Positions 20,157-28,443 of a stretch of 64,000 nt of DNA are shown here, piece after piece (position 1 is the stretch's first letter; each line of letters begins with the position of its first letter). Under the pieces are notes generated by a model. It saw nothing but the letters and a program-made list of their open reading frames with translations. It ran no database searches and was not told the origin of the DNA. The translations under genes were made by a program, and so were the position numbers. This stretch comes from Catellatospora coxensis (GTDB lineage: Bacteria; Actinomycetota; Actinomycetes; Mycobacteriales; Micromonosporaceae): assembly GCF_016862635.1 (NCBI RefSeq), contig NZ_BONI01000008.1, forward strand, positions 1-64,000. The letters run 5' to 3'.

Positions 20157-20606
20157 ATGGCGACACGGATACAGGTGACGATCGACTGCGCGGACCCCGG
20201 CCGGCTGGTGGCGTTCTGGGCGCTCGCGCTGCACTATCAGCCCCAGCAGCCACCGGAGGGGCACCCCACCTGGCGCTCGTACTGGCTGTCCAAGGGCATC
20301 CCGGACGAGGAGCTGGAGGGCGCCGACGAGATCGACTCGATCGAGGATCCGGACGGGGTCGGCCCGCGCTTCTGGTTCCAGCAGGTCCCGGAGTCGAAGG
20401 CGGGCAAGAACCGCCTGCACCTCGATCTCGCGGTCAGCGGCGGCCGCAGCGTCCCGGTGGAGGTCCGCCGCGAGCGGGTCGCCGCCGAGGCCGAGCGCTT
20501 GATCGCCGCCGGTGCGACCCGCCTGCGGGTGCTCTACACCGAGGGCGTCGACCACTACGGCGAGGTCATGCAGGACCCCGAGGGCAACGAGTTCTGCCTC
20601 CACTAA
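20157..20606 (+). CDS. VOC (glyoxalase/bleomycin-resistance fold) protein
   Basis: A 149-residue single-domain VOC protein with beta-alpha-beta-beta-beta repeats at about 1-60 and 80-149 (IQVTIDCADPGRLVAFWALA; VMQDPEGNEFCLH). Only one clear metal-type Glu/His pattern remains, so enzyme activity is uncertain. GAAGGAG lies 7 nt before the ATG at 20157; an ATG at 20139 is in frame but precedes that site. This subgroup is abundant in actinobacteria and mostly uncharacterised. It is unrelated to the VapBC pair downstream. Confidence 0.8.
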   Translation: MATRIQVTIDCADPGRLVAFWALALHYQPQQPPEGHPTWRSYWLSKGIPDEELEGADEIDSIEDPDGVGPRFWFQQVPESKAGKNRLHLDLAVSGGRSVPVEVRRERVAAEAERLIAAGATRLRVLYTEGVDHYGEVMQDPEGNEFCLH

Positions 20607-20640
20607 TGAATCGTATTTGCTTGATGTGTCTTGGGTCGGC

Positions 20641-20650
20641 ATACTGTATA
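20641..20650. promoter_or_regulatory. vapBC promoter/operator
   Basis: The palindrome ATACtGTAT overlaps a -10-like TACTGT (20642-20647) only 4 nt before the antitoxin ATG. VapB-type antitoxins repress their own promoters at such sites, so autoregulation is likely. Confidence 0.5.
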
Positions 20651-20651
20651 C

Positions 20652-20876
20652 ATGTCGCGAACGATGATCGACCTTGACGACGAGCTGCTGGCCGAGGCGG
20701 CTCGGCTGTTGGGTACGGAAACCAAGAAGGACACGGTGAACGCCGCGCTGCGTGAGGTCGCCGCGCGGCTCCGGCGGATAGACGCCCTGCGTGAACTGCA
20801 GGCGATGACCGCTCGTGGAGAGATCGACGCCGACGCGTGGGAGGCCCGCCACCTGGCCGACAAGCAGGCGCGGTGA
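20652..20876 (+). CDS. vapB: VapB-family antitoxin
   Basis: A 74-residue antitoxin. The N-terminus RTMIDLDDELLAEAARLLG is a ribbon-helix-helix DNA-binding domain of the kind found with PIN toxins in actinobacteria. KKDTVNAALREVAARLRRID continues the helix, and the acidic C-terminal tail (GEIDADAWEARHLADK) would wrap the toxin. Its stop overlaps the toxin start as GTGA. The ATG at 20652 was chosen because it follows the operator directly. It should neutralise the PIN RNase and repress the operon. Confidence 0.85.
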   Translation: MSRTMIDLDDELLAEAARLLGTETKKDTVNAALREVAARLRRIDALRELQAMTARGEIDADAWEARHLADKQAR

Positions 20877-21277
20877 GCGCGCGGTTCCTGGCGGACACGA
20901 GCGCGGTGATCAGGGTCCTGACCGGCAAAGCCGATCAGATCTGGATCGACGCCGTGACCGCGGGCACCGTGGCGATCTGCGACCCGGTGGAACTGGAACT
21001 ACTCCGGGACACGGCCACCAACACGCGCCGACCGCAGATCCAACGAATGATCCGCCTCTTGTACGGCTGGTGCCCGGTTCCGGATGACTGCTGGGACCGG
21101 GCGCTGCGGCTGCAGGACGAGTTGGCCGTCACGGGGCAGCACAGCGGGGCTTCCGCGGTCGATCTGCTGGTCGCGGTGACGGCGATGAAGAACCGCCTGG
21201 TGGTGCTGCATGATGATCGCGACTACGAGGTGATCGCCCGCACGTCGGGTGTGCAGATTCAGCGCGTGGTCACCTGA
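20873..21277 (+). CDS. vapC: VapC-family PIN ribonuclease toxin
   Basis: A 134-residue PIN-domain RNase, the toxin of the pair. The conserved acidic residues are all visible: Asp in RFLADTSAVIR, Glu in CDPVELELL, Asp in GASAVDLLVAVTA and Asp in HDDRDYEVIA. The GTG at 20873 overlaps the antitoxin stop, so it is translated by coupling. Known VapC toxins cut tRNA or the sarcin-ricin loop; the target here cannot be inferred. A strong terminator follows at once. Confidence 0.88.
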   Translation: MSARFLADTSAVIRVLTGKADQIWIDAVTAGTVAICDPVELELLRDTATNTRRPQIQRMIRLLYGWCPVPDDCWDRALRLQDELAVTGQHSGASAVDLLVAVTAMKNRLVVLHDDRDYEVIARTSGVQIQRVVT

Positions 21278-21292
21278 CCGCCGCAGTAGCGG

Positions 21293-21332
21293 ACAGAGCC
21301 CCGTCCCCACCTGAGCGGGGACGGGGCTCTGT
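21293..21332. terminator. Bidirectional terminator between vapC and the FHA-ABC gene
   Basis: A perfect 16-bp stem (21293-21308 with 21317-21332) closes an 8-nt loop in the 67-bp gap between convergent genes. Confidence 0.88.
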
Positions 21333-21344
21333 GGTCCGAGCCGG

Positions 21345-23609
21345 TCAGGAGCGGCCGGGCTCGTGGCGGCGCAGCGCCAGGCGGGTCAGGCCGATCATGA
21401 CCACCATCTGCACGCCCAGGTAGACCATGTACTTGATCCAGTTGCCTGCCTCGTGCGCCCACAGCGGGTCCTGGTAGCTCTTCGGCAGCATGGCGCCCAT
21501 GTCCACGGTGGCGGCGCCGGCGGCGAAGCCCCACCGGGTCGGGAAGAACCAGGAGATGATCTCCATCGCGGTCTGCCCGGCCAGCAGGAACAGGCCGCCG
21601 GAGAAGACGAGCTGCGCCATGACCACGACCACCATGGCGGGCGTGGTCTGCTCGGTGGTGCGGGCCAGTGAGCTGATCAGCAGGCCGAGCACGGTGGAGA
21701 CCAGGGCGATGCCCACCATCGCGACGATGATCTCGGCGGTCTGGCTCGGGATCACCAGCGACTCCGTCGGTGGACCCTGGAACAGCGCCAGGTACACGAA
21801 CAGCGCCACCTGTGCCGTGTTGATCAGGAAGAACACGGTGATCTTCGAGCTCAGGTACGCCGCCGCCGACAGGCCCACCGCCCGCTCCCGGGCGTAGATC
21901 GGCGCTTCGGCCACGATCTCGCGCACCGCCGCCGCGGTGCCCATGAAGGCGGCGCCGGTGACCAGCACGACGAGCAGCTGCTGCGCGGTCAGGTGCACCG
22001 GCCCGAGGTTGGCCAGGCCCGAGTCGCCGGGCACGGTGTAGGACAGCACCGCCAGGATGAGCGGCATCGCCAAGAGGAACCCGGTGAACCCGCGATCGGA
22101 GAAGATCACGTTGAGCATGCGCATGCAGAGCGTGAAGTACTGCCGGATGGGCGCGCTGGGGTTGCGGGCGAACAGCCCCCACGTCTTGCGGTCGATGTTG
22201 GCCCGGCCGGGTTTGGCGGACGCCACGTTGGGCCGTGCCCGCGACAGCGCGTCGTCGACGCTGACGGAGGCGGGCTCGGCGTCGTCGACCGGCGCGCCGG
22301 GCACCGGCAGCACTGCGACGGGCTCGGTGAGGTCGGGCTCGTCGGTGCGCTGCGTCGGCACCAGCGGCTGCTGGGTCGTCGTCGGGTCGATCACCACGTC
22401 GGACGGCGCGGGCGGCACCGGCAGCACGGCGGGCTCGGTGCGGTTGGTCGGGGTGACCGCGCTGACGTAGCGGGCGTACAGCGGGGAGTTGCGGAACGCC
22501 CGGGTCCACCGCTCCGGCTCTTCGGTGATCTTCGTGAAGACGTCGGCGTAGTCCTCGGCGCCGAAGAAGCCGAGCAGCTGGTCCGGCGGGCCGAAGTAGC
22601 CCATCGTGCCGCCCAGGCACATCACCAGCACCCGGTCACAGGTGTCGAGGTGCAGCACGCTGTGGGTGACCACGACGACGGTCTTGCCCTTGTCGGCCAG
22701 CTCCCGCAGCTCGCCCATCACCTCCTTGTCCAGCGCCGGGTCCAGGCCCGAGGTGGGCTCGTCCAGGCACAGCAGCGACGGCTCGGTGAGCAGCTCCATG
22801 GCCACCGAGGCGCGCTTGCGCTGGCCGCCGGAGAGCACGTCGATGCGGGCCTTGGCGCGCTGGGTGAGCCGCATGGTCTCCATGACCTCGTCGACCTTGG
22901 CCCAGCGCACCTTGCGCGGCACGTCGTCGGCGAAGCGCAGCGCGGCCGCGAAGCGCAGCGCGGTGCGCACCTTGAGCTGCTTGTGCAGCACGTCGTCCTG
23001 GGGCACCATGCCGATGCGGTAACGCAGCTGGGCGTAGTCGGCGTACAGGTCGCGCCCGCCGTACCAGAGCCGGCCCTGGGTCGCCGGGCGCAGCCCGGTC
23101 AGTGCCTTGAGCAGCGTGGACTTGCCGCAGCCGCTGGGGCCGATCAGGGCGAGCAGGCTGCCCTCGGGCAGCGCGAAGCTGACGTCGTCGATGAGCACCT
23201 TGTTGCCCAGGCGCACCGTCAGGTCGTCGGCGATGATCGAGGCGGGGCCGGTGTCGACGTGGTCGTGCAGCTGCCCGCCGTCGAAGAGCAGCTCGTGCCG
23301 CCCGATCGAGACGATGTCGCCGGCGTGCATCAGGGTGGCCTTCTGCACCTGGCGTCCGTTGAGGAAGGTGCCGTTGCGGCTGCCCAGGTCGACGATGTTG
23401 AACGCGTCGCCGAGGCGGCGCATCTCGGCGTGGTGGCGTGAGGCCTGCAGGTCGGCCAGCACGATGTCGTTGTCGGCGTCGCGCCCGATCCGGGTGCGGA
23501 TCGAGCCGTCGGTGGCTGCCGTCTGTCCGGAGGCGACCGCGGGGTCGGCCGGCGCGGCGGCGCTCTTGCGGCGTCGAGGCGTGCGGGAGGTGGAGGGGTC
23601 TGTTGACAC
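21345..23609 (-). CDS. FHA domain-ABC ATPase-ABC2 permease fusion
   Basis: A 754-residue single-chain ABC half-transporter with an N-terminal phosphothreonine-binding FHA domain (about 38-110; IGRDADNDIVLADLQASRHH, LGSRNGTFLNG). The ATPase follows: Walker A GPSGCGKST, signature LSGGQRKR, Walker B LLCLDEPTSGLD. After a Pro-rich linker comes a permease with six or seven membrane segments. The layout resembles actinobacterial ABCG-like transporters such as mycobacterial Rv1747, which are controlled by Ser/Thr kinases through FHA. The GTG at 23609 was chosen because AAGGA lies 8 nt upstream and the longer frame lacks domain-like sequence. A kinase gene lies 6 kb away, but linkage to it is not shown. 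Exported substrate unknown. Confidence 0.9.
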   Translation of the reverse strand: MSTDPSTSRTPRRRKSAAAPADPAVASGQTAATDGSIRTRIGRDADNDIVLADLQASRHHAEMRRLGDAFNIVDLGSRNGTFLNGRQVQKATLMHAGDIVSIGRHELLFDGGQLHDHVDTGPASIIADDLTVRLGNKVLIDDVSFALPEGSLLALIGPSGCGKSTLLKALTGLRPATQGRLWYGGRDLYADYAQLRYRIGMVPQDDVLHKQLKVRTALRFAAALRFADDVPRKVRWAKVDEVMETMRLTQRAKARIDVLSGGQRKRASVAMELLTEPSLLCLDEPTSGLDPALDKEVMGELRELADKGKTVVVVTHSVLHLDTCDRVLVMCLGGTMGYFGPPDQLLGFFGAEDYADVFTKITEEPERWTRAFRNSPLYARYVSAVTPTNRTEPAVLPVPPAPSDVVIDPTTTQQPLVPTQRTDEPDLTEPVAVLPVPGAPVDDAEPASVSVDDALSRARPNVASAKPGRANIDRKTWGLFARNPSAPIRQYFTLCMRMLNVIFSDRGFTGFLLAMPLILAVLSYTVPGDSGLANLGPVHLTAQQLLVVLVTGAAFMGTAAAVREIVAEAPIYARERAVGLSAAAYLSSKITVFFLINTAQVALFVYLALFQGPPTESLVIPSQTAEIIVAMVGIALVSTVLGLLISSLARTTEQTTPAMVVVVMAQLVFSGGLFLLAGQTAMEIISWFFPTRWGFAAGAATVDMGAMLPKSYQDPLWAHEAGNWIKYMVYLGVQMVVMIGLTRLALRRHEPGRS

Positions 23610-23790
23610 TCGCACATCCTTGCGGCAAGACCAGTGCAGATCAAGCGCCATCCGGTCGGATCCGCCCGCCGTCGGGAACCCGATCGAGCCGCGTACGGCC
23701 CGCGCGTCCGGGTGATATTCCCGCGGCTCCGTGAAGATCGTCACGGCGATGATGTTCGGCGCGCACGGATTTCGGAGCTAAGGTGGTCGA

Positions 23791-23964
23791 GGTCGGTGCG
23801 TGGACAGTGTCCCCGGGCCTCAACTACAAAAGCCTTCACGGAATACCGTTCGGCTGGAGCCGTGTCGCGCCACTCGCCGCGAGGCGACCGCACGCACCGA
23901 CCATAGCTTCCGATAGTCCGCCCGCTCCGGTGCCCGATCATCACCGGAGCGGGCGGTGCTTTGG
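23791..23964 (+). ncRNA. Candidate structured non-coding RNA
   Basis: TAAGGT at 23779-23784 would start transcription at about 23791, exactly at GGTCGGTGCGTG. These 12 nt pair perfectly with CACGCACCGACC at 23891-23902. Inside the closing stem are GGACaguGUCC, CACGG...CCGTG and GTCGC...GCGAC helices and an unpaired A-rich CAACTACAAAAGCC. A separate perfect 15-bp hairpin (23918-23932 with 23942-23956) followed by TGCTTTGG is a good terminator on the + strand. No protein frame of any quality covers it. It lies between divergent genes, 127 nt before the antiporter gene, so it could be a free RNA or a leader. I do not recognise the family. Confidence 0.6.
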
Positions 23965-24091
23965 TGTCCGCGGCGGTGTGTCGCCAGCGTTACTTCGGCG
24001 AGACTACCAACAAACTCCGGCGAAATCCATCACCGTCGCTTGATCGTGTCGTACCGCGGACAACGCCAGGTCATGACGTGCAATGGGCGGT

Positions 24092-25618
24092 ATGGACCAA
24101 CGCACCGTCATCCTCGTGCTGCTGGTGCTCGGTCTGCTCGGCGTGCCCGTCGGCGCCCGGCTGCGGTTGCCGGCGCCCGTGGTGGCCACGGTGTTCGGCG
24201 CGGCCCTGGGCCTGCTGCCCGGCAGCTCGCTGTCCCTGCACCCCGAGGTCATCCTGCCCGTGCTGCTGCCGCCGCTGCTCTACGCCGCGGTGCAGCGCAG
24301 CTCCTGGCGGCGGTTCGCGCGCGGCTGGAAGGCCATCCTGCTGCTGGCCGTGGCGCTGGTGTTCGTGACCACCGCCGCGGTCGCCGCCGTCGCCGCGAGC
24401 ATCCACCCGGCCCTGCCGCTGGGCGCGGCCGTCGTGCTCGGCGCGATCACCTCCCCGCCCGACCCCGCCGCCGTCTCGGCGATGGCCGGCCGGCTGGGCC
24501 TGCCCCGGCGCACGATCACCCTGCTCGAAGGCGAGGGGCTGTTCAACGACGTCACCGCGCTCACCATCTACCAGGTCGCCGTCGCCGGGGTGCTGACCGG
24601 AACGCTGTCGGTGTGGAGCGCGGTCGCGTCGTTCGGATACACGGCAGCGGCCGGCGCGGGCATCGGCCTGGCGGCCGGGATGCTGTTCGGCTGGCTGTTC
24701 GACCGGCTGCCCACCGCCGAGCTGCGCGCCGGGCTGAGCCTGCTCACGCCGTACACCGCCTATCTCGCCGCCGACTCCGCGCACGCCAGCGGGGTGCTGG
24801 CGGTGCTCGCCGCCGGGTTCTGGCTGGGCGCGACCCGGGCCGATCCCGACGACGTCGCCGGGCGGCTGTCCGGGCGCAACTTCTGGGACGTGGTGGAGGA
24901 GCTGGTCACCGGCTTCACCTTCGGGCTGATCGGGCTGGAGTTCATCGAGGCGCTCGACGACCTCGACGCGGGCGTGTGGCCGTACACCCGCTTCGCGATC
25001 TTGATCTGCCTGACCCTGGTGGCGGTGCGGTTCGCGTGGATGTTCGGCGTCGGCGGGCTGGCCCGGCGGATGCGCGCGCGCGAGCCCGCCGACGTGCCGG
25101 TCGGCTGGGGCGAGACCCTGGTCGTGGCGTGGGCGGGCATGCGCGGCGTGGTCACCATCGCGACCGCGCTGGCGCTGCCACGGGACTTCCCGGCCCGCTC
25201 GCAGATCGTGTTCGTGGCGGCAGTGGTCGCCGTGGTCACCCTGCTGCTGCCCGGCGTGACGCTGCCGTGGCTGGTCGGCCGCCTCGGCCTGAGCACCGGC
25301 GCGCAGCGCCGCCGCCAGGCCGAGCGGGAGGTCATCGCGGTCGCCCAGGACGCCGGCCTGGCCCGGCTGGAGCAGCTGCGGGCCGACGGCACGGTCAGCG
25401 CGGAGACGGCGCACCGGCTGGGGGAGTGGCAGCGCGCCATCCTGCTCGACGAGGAGGCCGAGGACGACGACTGGGTACAGCAGCGCCGGCGCCTCGGCGA
25501 CGTGCGCGCGCAGCTGCTGGCGGCCGCGCGGGCCGCGGTGCTCGAACACCGGGCGCGCGAGCCCGAGGCGGTCGACGACGTGCTGCGCCGGCTGGACCTG
25601 CACAGCGCCGTCTACTAA
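24092..25618 (+). CDS. Na+/H+ antiporter (CPA1, NhaP-like)
   Basis: A 508-residue membrane antiporter exchanging Na+ (or K+) for H+. About twelve membrane segments span residues 5-400. The ion-binding signature of CPA1 is visible as ITSPPDPAAV and GEGLFNDVTAL (Asn-Asp pair). The C-terminal 110 residues are charged and cytoplasmic (AEREVIAVAQDAGLARLEQL), as in bacterial NhaP/YjcE-like proteins. Two starts are possible, 24083 and 24092; the latter has GGGCGGT before it. The structured RNA ahead of it might influence expression, but a separate promoter cannot be excluded. Roles in salt and pH homeostasis are expected. Confidence 0.9.
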   Translation: MDQRTVILVLLVLGLLGVPVGARLRLPAPVVATVFGAALGLLPGSSLSLHPEVILPVLLPPLLYAAVQRSSWRRFARGWKAILLLAVALVFVTTAAVAAVAASIHPALPLGAAVVLGAITSPPDPAAVSAMAGRLGLPRRTITLLEGEGLFNDVTALTIYQVAVAGVLTGTLSVWSAVASFGYTAAAGAGIGLAAGMLFGWLFDRLPTAELRAGLSLLTPYTAYLAADSAHASGVLAVLAAGFWLGATRADPDDVAGRLSGRNFWDVVEELVTGFTFGLIGLEFIEALDDLDAGVWPYTRFAILICLTLVAVRFAWMFGVGGLARRMRAREPADVPVGWGETLVVAWAGMRGVVTIATALALPRDFPARSQIVFVAAVVAVVTLLLPGVTLPWLVGRLGLSTGAQRRRQAEREVIAVAQDAGLARLEQLRADGTVSAETAHRLGEWQRAILLDEEAEDDDWVQQRRRLGDVRAQLLAAARAAVLEHRAREPEAVDDVLRRLDLHSAVY

Positions 25619-25767
25619 GCGCACCGCCGCCGAGCCTGAGCCGGGCGGCCGCGGTGCGCCGGTGTTCGTCGGCGTGTCCCACCGGGCCGCCGGGCCGTCC
25701 GAAGCGATGCTGTTCTAGCCGCGTGACCTGCGGTTATGTATTCGATTCGAGAGCAAAGGCGGTCTCG

Positions 25768-26382
25768 ATGAGACCATGGCGAATGTTCGCCGCCCTGGCC
25801 GGCGTCGCGCTGGCGGCGGCCCTGTCCGGTGGCGCGCAGGCGGCCCCACCGCCCGGCCACGACTGCATCTCGCCCTCGGGCGAGAACCTCAACCAGCTCT
25901 ACGGCATCAAGGAGCGCATCGTCGGCCCGCCCTCCTGCCGGAGCGTGCGCGTGGGCAAACCCTTCGTGCTGGTGACGCCGTCGTGGACCACGGCGGCCGG
26001 CCCGGACGGAGCCGTCTACCCGCCCGGGTACGTGCCCGAACTGCCCGCCCCGATCGACGACTTCAACGCCAAGTTCACCAGCGCGACGTACACGATCGAC
26101 GGCGGCACCGACCGCGAGCGGGTCGTCACGGTCGGCCCCGAGGTGCTGCGGACCATGGTGGACGCGGCCGGACTGCCGTTCTCGGGCTTCCCGTCACCGC
26201 TCCTCAAGCCGCTGCGGGCGGGCACGCACACGTTCGCGGTGTCCATCGTGCTGTCCGCGCAGCACTGCGACGGCCTGGGCACGGTCGTCGCGCTGAACTG
26301 CCTGCCCGCGGGAGAGTCCGAGTGGTTCCCGCAGACGCCGTTCGAGGCGGTCGAGAAGTACGGGACGCCAGGACGGCCCTGA
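25768..26382 (+). CDS. Secreted hypothetical protein
   Basis: A 204-residue protein with a clear signal peptide (residues 1-26, ending AQA). The mature part has four cysteines (DCISPSG, PSCRS, QHCDG, NCLPAG) and alternating hydrophobic strands (SVRVGKPFVLVTPSW, THTFAVSIVL), so it is probably a disulphide-bonded beta-sandwich. No catalytic motif is seen and I do not recognise the family. The ATG at 25768 has only a weak upstream AAAGGCGG. It is convergent with the LPMO gene across a strong terminator. Confidence 0.7.
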   Translation: MRPWRMFAALAGVALAAALSGGAQAAPPPGHDCISPSGENLNQLYGIKERIVGPPSCRSVRVGKPFVLVTPSWTTAAGPDGAVYPPGYVPELPAPIDDFNAKFTSATYTIDGGTDRERVVTVGPEVLRTMVDAAGLPFSGFPSPLLKPLRAGTHTFAVSIVLSAQHCDGLGTVVALNCLPAGESEWFPQTPFEAVEKYGTPGRP

Positions 26383-26395
26383 GCCGTGCCCGGTG

Positions 26396-26426
26396 GGTGG
26401 CGCCCCCGCGGACGGGGGGCGCCACC
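26396..26426. terminator. Bidirectional terminator
   Basis: GGTGGCGCCCCC (26396-26407) pairs perfectly with GGGGGCGCCACC (26415-26426) between the convergent secreted-protein and LPMO genes. Confidence 0.85.
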
Positions 26427-26439
26427 GGTCATCGGGGTG

Positions 26440-27567
26440 TCACGGACTCGTGCAGGACAGCGTCGGCGGGTTGTTGGTCCCGCTGTGGTTGCCCAGGAAT
26501 CCGAACGTGGTGCTGCCACCCGAACCGAGGCTGCCGTTCCAGGACACGTTCTTGAACGTGGTGGAGCCGGTGGCGTTGGTGTAGGTGCTGCTCCAACTCT
26601 GGTTCACGGACTGGCCGTTGGCCCAGGTGGCCTTCACCGTCCAGCCGTTGATCGAGGTGCCGCCCGCGGTCACCTTGACCTCACCCTGGAAGCCGTTGTT
26701 CCAGCTGCCGATCTGGGTGTACGTCGCCGAGCACGCGCCCGGCGGGATGGACGGCGCCGGGGACGACGGCGCCGGGCTGCTCGGCCGCGGTGAGGCGGCA
26801 CTCGGCGACGCCGACGCCGGCCGCGACGGCGACGGCGACACGGGGTTGGTCGGGGCCGGTGACGGCGGGTTGTTGATGCCGGTCACCTGGCCGTTGCCGC
26901 CGTCGAAGATGACGTCCGAGCAGCCGTAGAAGGTCTCCTGGCTGTCCGAGCGCTTCCACACGGAGTAGATGACGTGCCGGCCGGACTTGCCCGAGGGCAG
27001 GTTGCCGTTCCAGTAGTAGTAGCCGTCCGGGGCCGGGCCCGACATCGGCGGGTGGTCGATGCTCAGGAACGGCTGCTCCTCCATGTCCGCCCAGGTGAGA
27101 GCCTGGTTGGGGTTGTAGCCGTCCTTGGTGATGTACAGGTAGAACCAGCCCGGGTGGGCGGCCCAGTTGCTGTAGCGCCAGCTGTGGTTGGCGCCGGAGG
27201 TGAGGTGGGTCAGCGGCCAGTCGCTGCGCGGCGCGTCGAAGCCCGCGTACTTGGTGAAGCCGCCGCTGCACAGCGCGCCGTCGGGGATGAAGCCGCGGGT
27301 GCGGCCCTGCCCGTCGGAGCGCAGCACGCCGAACCAGTCGTAGAACGGCTGGGTGCCGCCCACGGCCGCCGCGTTCTGGCAGGCCCCGTTGGTCGGCTTG
27401 ACCTCACCGGTGCTGGACTTGCCGTCCAGATAGCACAGGTACGTGCGGCTGCCCGGGGTGAGCAGCGCGCCGTGCGCCGCCGCCGTACCCGGGTTGATCA
27501 TCGTGATGGCGAGGCCGGCGGCCAGTGTGGCGGCCGCCGCCAGAGCGGCGGCCTTGAGCTTGTTCAT
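26440..27567 (-). CDS. Lytic polysaccharide monooxygenase (AA10) with CBM2
   Basis: A 375-residue secreted copper enzyme that oxidatively cleaves crystalline cellulose or chitin. The signal peptide ends at AAA so that the mature protein begins with His32 (AAHGALLTPGSRTY), the first half of the histidine brace; the second His is in GANHSWRYSNWA. The AA10 domain runs to about residue 230. It is followed by a Pro/Ser linker of about 45 residues and a CBM2 (about 275-375; GSWNNGFQGEVKVTAGG, NVSWNGSLGSGGSTTFGFLG). CBM2 and the overall layout resemble cellulose-active Streptomyces enzymes, though chitin activity is possible. GAAAGGA precedes the ATG. It probably acts together with the chitinase and beta-glucosidase of this window. 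Confidence 0.95.
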   Translation of the reverse strand: MNKLKAAALAAAATLAAGLAITMINPGTAAAHGALLTPGSRTYLCYLDGKSSTGEVKPTNGACQNAAAVGGTQPFYDWFGVLRSDGQGRTRGFIPDGALCSGGFTKYAGFDAPRSDWPLTHLTSGANHSWRYSNWAAHPGWFYLYITKDGYNPNQALTWADMEEQPFLSIDHPPMSGPAPDGYYYWNGNLPSGKSGRHVIYSVWKRSDSQETFYGCSDVIFDGGNGQVTGINNPPSPAPTNPVSPSPSRPASASPSAASPRPSSPAPSSPAPSIPPGACSATYTQIGSWNNGFQGEVKVTAGGTSINGWTVKATWANGQSVNQSWSSTYTNATGSTTFKNVSWNGSLGSGGSTTFGFLGNHSGTNNPPTLSCTSP

Positions 27568-27869
27568 GTGCTGTCCTTTCCAGCACGGGCACGCGTCGCC
27601 GCTCCGGAGGAGGAACCCGCGGGCTGCGGGGGAGTACGGGGCGGGCGGAACGAGCCGTGCTGCGGATGCGGGATCACCCCTGCCGCGGCCACGGTGGGCC
27701 GGGGACAGGGGTCGAGGACGGTCCGTCGCGTCGGCGCGGCTCACGCACTGGCCGGGGTGCGCTCACGGCTGCCCTCGCAGCACCACGGCATCGATATTCC
27801 ACCATGTGATCAACCGCGTCGGCAATGGTTGCGTCGTGCCATCGCGGGTGCGAGCATGTGCCCGTGTCG
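27568..27869. other. Intergenic stretch between divergent LPMO and hypothetical genes
   Basis: Of these 302 bp, the half next to the LPMO gene is very GC-rich. The last 100 bp are less so and include ATCGATATTCC and GTGATCAACC, the likeliest promoter zone for both genes. I see no convincing -35/-10 pair, no operator resembling the CebR boxes and no coding frame. Confidence 0.4.
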
Positions 27870-28391
27870 ATGACCGCGGTGCGCCGCAACGCCTGGTGGC
27901 TGCTGCCGGAGCTGCTGGCGCTGGCGCTGGTGGCCGGGCTGTTCGCGGTGGCCGGGCCGGTGGACCTGAAGGACACCATGGCCGAGCGCGTCGCGGCGAT
28001 CCTGGCCGCGTCGTCCCCGGCCGAGCACCACCAGCACGGCCACGACGTCGCCGCCGCGGACACGGTGCTGTGCACCGCGGAGACCATGGGCCTGGAGCCC
28101 GCCGACGCCCGGCGGGCGCAGGACGTGCGGGTGGTGTACGCGTACTTCTTCTGCGCGGCCGGCGAACCCGGGCAGCCGTGGGACTTCGCGGCCCGCATCT
28201 CCGGCCCGGCGGTCGTCGAGCTGACCGACCCGCCGAAGGTGCGCATCGCCGAGGCGGGGCTCGGCTATCCCGACCGGGTCAAGGCGATGCTGCCCGACCA
28301 GTACGAAGCCTGGGCCTTCGGCGGATTCCACGACCCGAGCCTGCCCACGGCCCTGCAGCAGCGGTACCTGGACGAGGTCGCCAAGGGCTGA
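27870..28391 (+). CDS. Hypothetical membrane-anchored protein
   Basis: A protein of about 173 residues with one N-terminal membrane helix (WWLLPELLALALVAGLFAVAG) and an outside domain. A His-rich stretch (EHHQHGHD) follows the helix, and two cysteines (TVLCTAET, YFFCAAGE) could pair. I do not recognise the family. The start is uncertain among GTG 27858, GTG 27864 and ATG 27870; none has a Shine-Dalgarno sequence. It ends 52 nt before the leaderless oxidoreductase gene. Confidence 0.6.
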   Translation: MTAVRRNAWWLLPELLALALVAGLFAVAGPVDLKDTMAERVAAILAASSPAEHHQHGHDVAAADTVLCTAETMGLEPADARRAQDVRVVYAYFFCAAGEPGQPWDFAARISGPAVVELTDPPKVRIAEAGLGYPDRVKAMLPDQYEAWAFGGFHDPSLPTALQQRYLDEVAKG

Positions 28392-28443
28392 GGCCCGGCG
28401 ACCGGCGGCGGGGCCGCCGCCGCGGGCGACTAGGCTGATCATC

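Noticed and set aside
23791-23902. Structured RNA considered as 6S, 4.5S/SRP, c-di-GMP, c-di-AMP or cobalamin RNA
   Set aside because: None of the conserved cores of those families that I know is present, and the length and helix order do not fit.
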